From Bryobacteraceae bacterium (GTDB lineage: Bacteria; Acidobacteriota; Terriglobia; Bryobacterales; Bryobacteraceae), in assembly GCA_030041495.1 (NCBI GenBank), contig JASHNT010000079.1:1-38187 (forward strand): a stretch of DNA of 38,187 bases, in the 5' to 3' direction. The notes below the pieces were generated by a model, which saw only the letters and a program-made list of their open reading frames with translations, did not search any database and had not been told where the DNA came from. Positions 15,340 through 22,870 of the stretch are shown in pieces. The position numbers and the translations under genes were made by a program. How positions within the stretch are numbered: the first letter of the stretch is position 1; every line of letters starts with the position of its first letter.

Positions 15340-15708
15340 GACGGTTCACCCCGCTGTGGATTTGCACCACAACGAAAGTCCGCTTGGCGGTCGTTCCGCT
15401 GTCGAGTGGCTGGAGCGTGCGAGACACACTCCGCTGTAAACATACGCGAAGAGTTCGAAAAGTGGAAACCGAGATGGACGACCCTGTTAACCGCGCTGGG
15501 TCATTCTCCGGCGCGGGGGAGAATTCACGAGGAAAGGGGAGAAAAGCGGGTCACCGAGACGGTCCGCCCGCCTCTCCGGCGTTCGGCATGGAGAACAGGA
15601 CGATCCTCAAATGTTTGTTTCTCTTGGGGATAATACGCAAGGACCGCAAAGGCGAACCGAGAGCTCAGCCGTTAACCACTGGGCGCTGAATTTTCGTATG
15701 AAATAGGT
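15340..15708. other. Intergenic stretch without a supported gene
   Basis: No reading frame here has convincing protein character. The only structure seen is a dyad with 7-bp arms ATTCTCC (15503-15509) and GGAGAAT (15518-15524). The stretch separates the serine-recombinase module from the tRNA-Asn fragment and is presumably promoter and flanking DNA. Confidence 0.5.
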
Positions 15709-15753
15709 TGGCTCCTCGGGTAGGATTCGAACCTACAACCCTTCGGTTAACAG
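15709..15753 (-). other. tRNA-Asn 3' fragment, probable attachment site of a tyrosine integrase
   Basis: On the minus strand these 45 bases match the 3' part of a tRNA-Asn. They run from the anticodon loop with GTT (CTGTTAACCGAAG) through the T-arm (GTAGG TTCGAAT CCTAC) to the acceptor strand with discriminator G and an encoded CCA. The 5' half is absent: upstream bases cannot form the anticodon, D or acceptor stems. Such a fragment is left when an element integrates in the anticodon loop of a tRNA gene. Its polarity puts the element on the higher-coordinate side, where the integrase-bearing segment lies. Confidence 0.8.
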
Positions 15754-15798
15754 CAGCCCAAGTCCATCAAAAGACAGCTACTTAGATCCTTGCCAAGG

Positions 15799-15949
15799 GT
15801 CCCCACACAGTGCGCTATCTTGCTAATACTCGCTAGTTTAGCGAAGTCCCGGTGCCCGGCCTTTGAGCCGTGGCTTCGCGCGGCGTTGCTAACCTTTGCG
15901 CCAGAACCTACAAGGAGTTTGAAAGAGCATCCCCACAAAAGTCCCCACA
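15799..15949 (+). repeat. Three RTCCCCACA repeats, candidate integrase arm sites
   Basis: GTCCCCACA at 15799-15807, ATCCCCACA at 15929-15937 and GTCCCCACA at 15941-15949, all in the same orientation. They lie between the tRNA-Asn fragment and the first gene of the element, where arm-type binding sites of a tyrosine integrase are expected. The last two are 12 bp apart start to start. The rest of 15754-16018 shows nothing else I can support. Confidence 0.55.
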
Positions 15950-16018
15950 GTGGTAAAACAACAAACAGGGCCGAGTATGTTTCGGTTCGACCTGGCCGCA
16001 CGACCGAGTTCCTGAGCA

Positions 16019-18490
16019 ATGAGGCACGCTGTGAATCTCACCGATCAGCAGAAGGATCTTCTTCGGCTTTTGGTGGCGATGCACGAATCACTTGGGGGGC
16101 GTCCGTTTATCCTCGTCCGCTCCCCAGCAGGTTACGGCCTCGTTTACGTCGGCGGGTTTTCGATTTCGATCAAGAACGACGAGTTCGACTTTCGTGACCT
16201 GCGCCGGGAGCGCTGTATCTCATTTGTACCGATCGGCACCAATCAATGGAACGGCAAGCCGACGCGAGATGGCATTTCAATGATCATTCGCGGATTTCAC
16301 GGTCGCCGATTAATGCGGGACTTCGAGACTCGATGCCCCCTGCTCAGTGCTGCGGCACGGGAACGACTGCAACAAGCCGGCGACGCGCGGGAAGCCGAAT
16401 TGAGCTACCGAATTGAGATGGCTGCGACCATCATTCGAACGCGCCGAGAGGAGGTGACCCAAGTACAGGAAGAGTCGACGAAAAAGACGGCAGAATCGAT
16501 ACTTCTGCGTCAGACAAGGATTCTCCGGCAACGCGTCCTTCCGGCCGCCGAGACTGTCGCGATCGAAGGCGTGCGCGGATTTGCCGCCGGCTTGGTCGCG
16601 TCACAAGGTCGACTCGCTGTCCATACCGTCCTGCTTCGCAACTACACCGCCGGACTGGCTAGTGCACTTCGGCATTGGCTCAACTCCTCAGAAGTGTTCC
16701 GGAGAGACCCTCTATTACCGTGGCAACGGGATTCGCTTACACAGAAAGCAATCCAGACCTGTGAGGATGCCCTTGCCGAGAGAACGAGAGTTGAAAGCGC
16801 CGGATCGCATGACCCTGCGGATATCGGAGGGGCGTCGCCAGGCGAGCCGAAGACTTGGTTACCCCTAGTTCAGGAATGGGAAGCCCTGAAATCTGAGAGA
16901 AGGACCCCACCCGATGAACCTGAGTGCATTCCCGAATCCGATCTCAGCATTTTGGTCGCAAGGCAGTACGGTATCACGGCTGAGCAAGTGACCGACGCCC
17001 ACATCGAATTGGCCGCTGTGGATTTGTGCCGCCACTACGAGTTATTCCGAATCATTCCGGTCGGCGGTAACTGTCTCACTCCTGAAAATCAAAAGGTAGA
17101 TCCCATTCAGGATGCTGTTTTCTGGAGGGAGCGCGAGGGTGATTTCCGCGAGCGAGACACCGAAGAAGACAAAGTGCTGGGCGCGACGTGGTTCTCCTCC
17201 GGCGAGTATTGGACCTTCCACAAGGGTGCCGGCGGATCACCTGCTGCCAAATTGGTGGACACGTTCAAATCCCGAGCACGGGAGGCCGCAAAGGGTCTGG
17301 GGAGCCGGCGGCTCGCCGATTCGTGGAGAGAATGGCTCGATTTGTTGCGGCGGACGACGGACGAAGATACTGGAAAGTTCATTTACGCCAAGAATTGCCC
17401 GGGGTCATGCGTCATAAGCGAGCGTGAACAGCTTCGGATGCTGGCCGCCGGAGAGGTCATTCCGGCGGGTGGCGTGACTGAGTTCATAGCGACCGAGGAT
17501 GGCGGTATCGAGCGGAGAACGTATTGGGATACCCGCACGGCAGTTATCGAAAACCTCTTCGAGAACTCGGCGCACCTTTGTCGGAGGCTTAGGTCCTTAG
17601 CTCCTCGCACCGTGGAGGACGCTGGCGCTCCAGCACTTGAAGTAGGCGATGCAGGACGAAGTACGGCTGAGGCGCTTGGTCAAGCCCCAGGCGGTCAACA
17701 CAAGCCTTTGGCAGGGCGTACCGACGAGAGACCCCTTGGCGAAGACCCGTTTCCTTCCGATTTTCTCGCGCACGATCTCTTTGAAGAGGCGACATGGAAG
17801 GCCAAAGCGAAGATCGCGGCCTTCAGGCTGGAGTTCCAAAGGGGGACATGGACCACCGGAAGAGAATTCCTCGAACTTCTCCTGCGGTATCGAAAACAAT
17901 GGTTCACAACTTGCGCGCATGAAGCCACCTTGGTTGTGGGCAACGAAGGGACGGCCGGCTGGTACGAACAGTGGATCGACGACCAAGCGGATTTCATTTA
18001 CGCAAATACGGTGAGTGTCCTGAGTAAAAAAGACCCGAGTGCGAGCGCCACGACGGAACCATTTTTCAGTCAAGAGGACATCGACCATGCTGAGCGCCAC
18101 CTCAAACTCGAACTGATGAAAATGGCGACCTATTATAAGGGCGTCGCGGCATCGAGGGTCACGGAGCTTTTGGGTCTTAGACATGCGAACCCGGCGAAAC
18201 TGACAGTCGAGGAAGAATCGCTGCCAGGAAGCGGGCCGCCGGTCGCCCAAGACGAACTGGCAGCGGAGGAACGCGCCGGAGCGAGCCGGCGCGCTCAAGT
18301 GGACGCCTATATCGAGGAAGTCTGCAAAGCTACCGGCAAACGAATTACGCGCACTGACATCTGGAGGTTTGCGCGCTACAAGACTCGCACTGAATTTGAG
18401 CGGTGGGAGCGCAATGATCCCAACAGACCGAATCAAGCTGCGGACGAGCGCTTCACCAAAATTCTCAAGGAAAAGCCACACCTGAAGTAG
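16019..18490 (+). CDS. 823-aa protein of unknown function, first gene of the tyrosine-integrase element
   Basis: I do not recognise this protein. Residues 1-100 look like a compact beta-rich domain (RPFILVRSPAGYGLVYVGGF, RRERCISFVPIGTNQWNG). Residues 115-185 are a charged helical or coiled-coil region. Residues 280-540 form a second globular part (ATWFSSGEYWTFHKGAGG, SRRLADSWREWLDLLRRTTD). A Gly/Pro-rich linker follows at about 550-590, then another helical domain (EFLELLLRYRKQWFTT). The last 65 residues (DAYIEEVCKATGKRITRTDI, WRFARYKTRTEFERWERND) look like a small HTH-type module that recurs at the ends of element proteins. No transmembrane segment and no nuclease or NTPase motif is evident. 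ATG 16019 lacks a good ribosome site. It is separated by 100 bp from the AlpA-like gene. Confidence 0.75.
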   Translation: MRHAVNLTDQQKDLLRLLVAMHESLGGRPFILVRSPAGYGLVYVGGFSISIKNDEFDFRDLRRERCISFVPIGTNQWNGKPTRDGISMIIRGFHGRRLMRDFETRCPLLSAAARERLQQAGDAREAELSYRIEMAATIIRTRREEVTQVQEESTKKTAESILLRQTRILRQRVLPAAETVAIEGVRGFAAGLVASQGRLAVHTVLLRNYTAGLASALRHWLNSSEVFRRDPLLPWQRDSLTQKAIQTCEDALAERTRVESAGSHDPADIGGASPGEPKTWLPLVQEWEALKSERRTPPDEPECIPESDLSILVARQYGITAEQVTDAHIELAAVDLCRHYELFRIIPVGGNCLTPENQKVDPIQDAVFWREREGDFRERDTEEDKVLGATWFSSGEYWTFHKGAGGSPAAKLVDTFKSRAREAAKGLGSRRLADSWREWLDLLRRTTDEDTGKFIYAKNCPGSCVISEREQLRMLAAGEVIPAGGVTEFIATEDGGIERRTYWDTRTAVIENLFENSAHLCRRLRSLAPRTVEDAGAPALEVGDAGRSTAEALGQAPGGQHKPLAGRTDERPLGEDPFPSDFLAHDLFEEATWKAKAKIAAFRLEFQRGTWTTGREFLELLLRYRKQWFTTCAHEATLVVGNEGTAGWYEQWIDDQADFIYANTVSVLSKKDPSASATTEPFFSQEDIDHAERHLKLELMKMATYYKGVAASRVTELLGLRHANPAKLTVEEESLPGSGPPVAQDELAAEERAGASRRAQVDAYIEEVCKATGKRITRTDIWRFARYKTRTEFERWERNDPNRPNQAADERFTKILKEKPHLK

Positions 18491-18498
18491 ATTTCCAC

Positions 18499-18543
18499 GC
18501 AAGGCACGCATTCCCCTACCTTGCGCCACGCTAGGCGTGGTGC
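18499..18543. promoter_or_regulatory. Two adjacent dyads upstream of the AlpA-like gene
   Basis: First dyad: GCAAGG (18499-18504) and CCTTGC (18519-18524). Second: CCACGC (18526-18531) and GCGTGG (18535-18540) around a TAG loop, extendable to 18523-18543 with one mismatch; the two overlap slightly and may form alternative hairpins. No T-run follows, so an operator or attenuator-like leader is as likely as a terminator. Confidence 0.4.
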
Positions 18544-18590
18544 TCGATCCTTGAATCGCGGTAGTACTCCTGTCGCCGCGAAAGGACTGT

Positions 18591-18797
18591 ATGGCAAACG
18601 AGAACAATCAGCTTGAAACCCTGCTGACGGAACATCAGGTCGCCGAACTTTTAAAAGTTTCCGTCGCCACGATCAGGCGCCGCCGGCTCTTTCGGCAGCC
18701 TCCCGATTTCGTAAAGATCGGCGCAAGCGTCCGATACCGACGCGAGGCGATTCAGCGGCTCATCGAAGCTGGTGAGCAGCGCACTGAGACCCGATAA
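18591..18797 (+). CDS. AlpA/excisionase-like HTH DNA-binding protein
   Basis: A 68-aa protein with an HTH_17/MerR-like winged helix: LLTEHQVAELLKVSVATIRR, RRLFRQPPDFVKIGASVRYR, REAIQRLIEAG. This is the standard form of excisionase and AlpA-type regulators in integrative elements, which bind the att region and control excision or integrase expression. AAAGGA precedes ATG 18591 at short spacing. The stop overlaps the next start (TAATG), coupling it to the primase gene. Confidence 0.85.
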   Translation: MANENNQLETLLTEHQVAELLKVSVATIRRRRLFRQPPDFVKIGASVRYRREAIQRLIEAGEQRTETR

Positions 18798-19522
18798 TGC
18801 CGCAGCCATTAGCAGGGCCCAATGAGAGGCGCTGGGCTGACGGGCCCAAAGCAGACCGCACCGAGGTCGAGCGCGCGTTATCACTGCTCTTCCGCGTCGG
18901 AGACGTCCTCGAGGTTCGCATCCCTAAGACCCGCTCTGGCGTCGTCGCTGGATACTTCGATGACGTTTCAATTGCAGCCGGAGCAATCTGCCAGGCGGAC
19001 GCTCAATACCGGGCGAGTGGCGTCTACTACGTACTCAACAAGATCAACCCCGCGCTGCTTGGGCGGGCCTACAACCGCCTCAAGGAGCGCGCCGAGCACA
19101 CCACCGCCGACAACAACATCCGGGAGCGACGATGGCTTCCGGTCGATTTGGATCCAGTCAGACCCGCGGGGATTTCATCGTCCGATCAGGAACACAGCGC
19201 TGCGATTGAGCGGGCTCGAACCATCGCCGATGAGATGGCCGGGGAATGGGAGCGGCCGATAATCGCGGATTCCGGGAACGGTGCCCACCTCCTATATCAG
19301 GTTGATTTGCCGAATGACGCTGAGGGGTTGGCATTTGTGACCGGCGCGCTCGCCGAGTTGGATCGGCGATTTTCCGATGACGTTGTCAAGGTAGACGTGA
19401 CGTGCGCTAACGCCGCCCGGATCTGGAAAGCCTACGGCACAGTGGCTCGCAAGGGCGACAGCATCCGGGGTCGCCCCCACCGGGTGAGCAGGATCCTCGA
19501 GGTGCCTAGTGATACGCCGTGA
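18797..19522 (+). CDS. Archaeo-eukaryotic (PrimPol-like) primase
   Basis: A 241-aa protein with AEP superfamily catalytic motifs. WLPVDLDP supplies the metal-binding Asp117/Asp119 pair, DSGNGAHLLYQVD the nucleotide-binding His164, and VVKVDVTCANAARIWKAYGT the third acidic residue (Asp200) with the following Asn/Arg motif. These proteins make primers for element replication and are usually paired with a helicase, here the DUF3987 protein whose start overlaps this gene by 14 bases. ATG 18797 overlaps the AlpA-like stop. It is shorter than fused PrimPol-helicase proteins, consistent with the split arrangement. Confidence 0.85.
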   Translation: MPQPLAGPNERRWADGPKADRTEVERALSLLFRVGDVLEVRIPKTRSGVVAGYFDDVSIAAGAICQADAQYRASGVYYVLNKINPALLGRAYNRLKERAEHTTADNNIRERRWLPVDLDPVRPAGISSSDQEHSAAIERARTIADEMAGEWERPIIADSGNGAHLLYQVDLPNDAEGLAFVTGALAELDRRFSDDVVKVDVTCANAARIWKAYGTVARKGDSIRGRPHRVSRILEVPSDTP

Positions 19523-21311
19523 ATCACTTGCGCGATTTGCTGGTGGTAGCTCGAATGAAGCGAAACCGACGGGTAGCCCGGGCTTCGATATGGATGCCTA
19601 TCTGGCGAAGCAGGGTTTCGAAGTAATCAAGCGGAAGCCTTGGCAGTCACATGCTGGCGGTCTGATCCACGAGCTACGCCGATGTCCCTTCAACGCGGAC
19701 CATGATGCCGGATCGGCGGCGTTTACTATGGAGAACGGAAAACCAGGCTTCCGTTGCCAGCATAACGGTTGTAAGGGGAAAACGATTAAAGATGTTTTTG
19801 CCACTTACCCCCCTGAACGGCTTGCAACTGCGGTAGTTACCGACTGGCCACAACTTATCCCGCTTACGCGTAATACGCCCGACCCAATACCCGCGGACTG
19901 TTTGCCGGGGTGGCTGGGGGCCATGGCCCGCGCGGTGTCCGAGAACACAGAGACGCCGTATGATCTGGCAGCGCTCTTGGGCATCGCCGTGGCATCATCC
20001 TGCCTCGCGGCAAAGGTAGACGTTTCGCCGGAGCGGGGCTATTCCGAGCCGCTGAACGTCTTCGTCTGTCCAGCGATGGAGTCCGGCAACCGAAAAACGG
20101 CCGTATTCACTCAGTTAATCGCCCCACTGACGGAATGGGAACGAGAGGAAGTGGAGCGCACTGAGCCGGAACGCCAACGGAAGCTCAGTGAACGGCGAAC
20201 TATGGAAGGTCGGATCGAGCACCTGAGAAAACTGGCCGCGAGAGCGGCGGACCCGCGAGCATCGACGGAGGAACTTCACCACCTTGAATCCGAGTTGCCG
20301 GAGATCCCCCCAGCACCCAGGCTGTTCTCCGACGACATTACGCCGGAGAGGCTTGCTTCGTTGATGCAGGAGCAAGGGGAGCGAATGGCGGTTTTCTCTG
20401 ATGAGGGCGGCGTTTTCGATATGTTGGCTGGCCGCTATTCCAAAGGCGTCCCCAACCTTGATCTCTGGCTGAAGGGGCATTCGACTTCACCGGTGCGGGT
20501 GGACCGGCAAGACCGCACCAGACCGCCCATCATCATGCATCGTCCGCATTTGACCGTTGGGATTTCACCTCAGCCGGATGTCCTCGCCAGCCTGCGGGAC
20601 AAACCCGGCTTTCGTGGACGGGGACTCTTGGCACGCTTCTTCTATGGGTTGCCCAAGTCTCGCCTGGGATACAGGACGTTAGAACCTAGTCCCATCCCGG
20701 CGCCCGTTGAACGCGACTACAGGCGCGGTATTCGGGAACTAATCGACTACCATCCCCAGACATCGCTCCATTTGACCCTTCATCCAGCGGCGTATCGGGA
20801 ATGGAAAGACTTCCAAAGAGCCATTGAGCGTCAGTTTCGCGACGGGGGTGAACTGCAGTCGCTTAAGGACTGGGGTGGAAAACTCCCTGGCGCCGCCCTG
20901 CGACTCGCCGGGATCTTCCACATGGTCTTGCACTCTGTCCGGCCTGGCGGAGTCCCGAAGATGGATCTCGCAACGCTCACTCCGGCGATAGAACTGGCAA
21001 CATCGATGATTCCGCATGCCCAGGCCGTATTCCTGCTGATGGAGCGTGACCCCGCCGTTGACGACGCAGAGAAACTCGTCTCTTGGATCGTCCGGCACGG
21101 AAAGCCATTCTTCACCGTGCGGGATTGCTTCCGCGCACATCAGAACCGCTTTCAACGGGTAGACGCCCTGCTCCCGATATTGGCGCTATTGGAACAGCAC
21201 GGATACATGCGAAGGATTCGCCGCGACCCCGATGGCGGCCGCGCCCCGAGTGAAATTTGCGAGGTGAATCCCGTGGTGCTGAATCGAGGTGCCGATGAAT
21301 TGGAGGGATAA
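19509..21311 (+). CDS. DUF3987 protein with N-terminal zinc motif, likely replicative helicase
   Basis: A 600-aa protein. Cys59, His65, Cys83, His85 and Cys88 (LRRCPFNADHDAG and FRCQHNGCKG) form a CHC2-like zinc site. From about residue 130 comes the DUF3987 domain, a RecA/AAA-like ATPase: Walker A-like VCPAMESGNRKTAVF (near 187-200), a charged helical insertion (210-265), Walker B-like MAVFSDEGGVFDMLAGRY (293-310), and LTVGISPQPDVLASL and FRGRGLLARFFYGLP. It likely acts as the helicase partner of the AEP primase. GTG 19509 is used; an ATG near residue 28 is an alternative. The Walker A lacks the usual GK(S/T), as NRKT, which is common in this family. Confidence 0.85.
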   Translation: MIRRESLARFAGGSSNEAKPTGSPGFDMDAYLAKQGFEVIKRKPWQSHAGGLIHELRRCPFNADHDAGSAAFTMENGKPGFRCQHNGCKGKTIKDVFATYPPERLATAVVTDWPQLIPLTRNTPDPIPADCLPGWLGAMARAVSENTETPYDLAALLGIAVASSCLAAKVDVSPERGYSEPLNVFVCPAMESGNRKTAVFTQLIAPLTEWEREEVERTEPERQRKLSERRTMEGRIEHLRKLAARAADPRASTEELHHLESELPEIPPAPRLFSDDITPERLASLMQEQGERMAVFSDEGGVFDMLAGRYSKGVPNLDLWLKGHSTSPVRVDRQDRTRPPIIMHRPHLTVGISPQPDVLASLRDKPGFRGRGLLARFFYGLPKSRLGYRTLEPSPIPAPVERDYRRGIRELIDYHPQTSLHLTLHPAAYREWKDFQRAIERQFRDGGELQSLKDWGGKLPGAALRLAGIFHMVLHSVRPGGVPKMDLATLTPAIELATSMIPHAQAVFLLMERDPAVDDAEKLVSWIVRHGKPFFTVRDCFRAHQNRFQRVDALLPILALLEQHGYMRRIRRDPDGGRAPSEICEVNPVVLNRGADELEG

Positions 21312-21621
21312 GTTGCAAGTTGAGGGTATGGATAGTGGTGACAGAAGTGACAGAAGTCCAGTTCCTGCCATCGCGATCGCCATCCCCGCCGATGCCCTCA
21401 CAACTGAGCAGGAGGCGCCGCCCGAACCAGAATCCGCTTCCGTCCCTTGGCCTGAATGGAAGGCTGCTGAGATCAATCGACTTTTTAAGGAGAAGGGAGT
21501 TACCGGGCAACCCGGCCGGATCACCGCAGCCACGATCCGGGAGAGTGAAGCGAGCGGCGAGCGAGTTGACTCTGCCGCGGCCGACGAGCCACCAATGTCA
21601 CAAGCGGAGGCGACGCAATAG
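21289..21621 (+). CDS. Small operon protein between helicase and integrase, unknown function
   Basis: A 110-aa frame from GTG 21289, overlapping the DUF3987 stop by 23 bases; an internal ATG at 21328 is also possible. The first half is low in complexity (PVPAIAIAIPADALTTEQEA). The middle has a short helical motif, WPEWKAAEINRLFKEKGVTG, QPGRITAATIRESE, that could fold as a small HTH. It ends five bases before the integrase start. The overlap and spacing argue that it is translated. Function unknown. Confidence 0.55.
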   Translation: MPMNWRDKLQVEGMDSGDRSDRSPVPAIAIAIPADALTTEQEAPPEPESASVPWPEWKAAEINRLFKEKGVTGQPGRITAATIRESEASGERVDSAAADEPPMSQAEATQ

Positions 21622-21625
21622 CAGC

Positions 21626-22777
21626 ATGGCGCTCTTTCGACGTGGCAAAATCTGGTGGTACGAGTTTCTATTTGCGCATCGGCGTGTGCGGGAGTCGGCC
21701 AAGACGACATCGAAGACGGTCGCTAAGTTAGCGGAACAGAAGCGCCGTCGCCAGCTCGAAGACGGGTTTAACGGAGTGACGGATGACCGTGAGGAACGCG
21801 TTAGGAGCCTGAGGGAGGTCGGTGAGTCCTATCTCCACGAGTACCGGCTACGGCACAGGGGAGTGACGTATGCCGAGTATGCCGTCGGCAACGTCCTCCG
21901 CCACCTGGGCGCACTGATGGTTGTTGATGTCAGCGACAAAGCCGTCAATAGCTATCAGACCGCCCGCCTAAAGGAAGGTGCCGCTCCGAAGACCATAAAC
22001 GAAGAGGTGGGCTTTATATTAAGGATGCTGGGCGAGTCTGGCGACGTCGTCCGGGCGCGGCTACGCCGACGGAAGACGTTGAAGCTGGCGGTGCAGCGTG
22101 GGCCCGGAAAGGCATACTCACCGGCCGAGAAGGAGGCCATGCTGGCGGCTGCAAAGAGCGCCCGCTCCCGCGCAATCTATCCGGCGCTGGTCCTGGCGCT
22201 CAACACGGGCGAGCGCGATTCTGAGATTCGCGGCCTGCAATGGGACCGAGTCGATCTGGCCAAGGCAATTGTGACCGTCGGGGATAGTAAAACCGAAGCC
22301 GGAGAGGGCAGGACGATTCCGCTGAACTCGGTCGCTCTCGCCGCGATGGTTGACTACGCACGGTGGTACGCCGAACGTTTCGGAACGATCCAGCCCAAGT
22401 GGTACGTGTTTCCGTTTGGGAAGCCACGACCGAACGATCCCAGCCGGCCGATGGTCACCCTCAAAACTGCCTGGACGAATGTCCGCAAAAAGGCGGGCGT
22501 CATCGGACGCTGGCACGATAATCGACACACGCTGGTCACGGAATTGGCGGAGCAGGGAACGGGTGACGAGGTGATTCGCGATATCGCCGGCCACGTGTCC
22601 AAACAAATGCTGAAGCACTATTCGCACGTTCGGATGGAAGCCAAGCGGAAGGCTCTGGAAGGGATTGTCTCGAAGACGGCTACGCAGCCCGCCCAGAAAT
22701 CCGAAGCTGCATCCGCACCGGCACCTGCAGATTCGACACCTGGCGTGCCGGGCAGCGTGGACGCCGTTGTGCACTGA
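21626..22777 (+). CDS. Tyrosine recombinase (phage-type integrase)
   Basis: A 383-aa integrase with an arm-binding-like N-terminus (RRGKIWWYEFLFAHRRVRES), a core-binding SAM-like domain at 60-150 and a catalytic domain from 165. All catalytic residues are visible: Arg197 (TGERDSEIRGLQW), Lys222 (SKTEAGEGRTIPL), His297 and Arg300 (WHDNRHTLVTELA), His323 (IAGHVSKQM) and Tyr332 (LKHYSH). It should integrate the element at a tRNA gene; the tRNA-Asn fragment at 15709 is the obvious candidate, at the opposite end of the operon. ATG 21626 is chosen because the domain begins there; the frame is open further upstream but out of phase with the preceding gene. The last 50 residues are an Ala/Pro-rich tail. 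Confidence 0.95.
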   Translation: MALFRRGKIWWYEFLFAHRRVRESAKTTSKTVAKLAEQKRRRQLEDGFNGVTDDREERVRSLREVGESYLHEYRLRHRGVTYAEYAVGNVLRHLGALMVVDVSDKAVNSYQTARLKEGAAPKTINEEVGFILRMLGESGDVVRARLRRRKTLKLAVQRGPGKAYSPAEKEAMLAAAKSARSRAIYPALVLALNTGERDSEIRGLQWDRVDLAKAIVTVGDSKTEAGEGRTIPLNSVALAAMVDYARWYAERFGTIQPKWYVFPFGKPRPNDPSRPMVTLKTAWTNVRKKAGVIGRWHDNRHTLVTELAEQGTGDEVIRDIAGHVSKQMLKHYSHVRMEAKRKALEGIVSKTATQPAQKSEAASAPAPADSTPGVPGSVDAVVH

Positions 22778-22870
22778 GATAACGCCGCAGACTCGCTGCC
22801 GGAGCCAGGGCCCCTGCCGCTAACGCCTTTAGAGTCCGATATTGCGGAATAACGTTCCTCATTTGGTTGC

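Noticed and set aside
15327-15689. 120-aa plus-strand frame before the tRNA fragment
   Set aside because: No ribosome site, mixed low-complexity composition and no family resemblance; treated as intergenic.
15799-15949. RTCCCCACA repeats as DnaA boxes of a replication origin
   Set aside because: They differ from the TTATCCACA consensus at key positions, and their place beside a tRNA fragment suits integrase arm sites better. An origin is not excluded.
17597-18607. 336-aa minus-strand open frame inside the 823-aa gene
   Set aside because: The plus-strand frame has normal protein composition and continues through; the minus frame is Arg/Ser/Phe-rich and has no neighbours in its direction.
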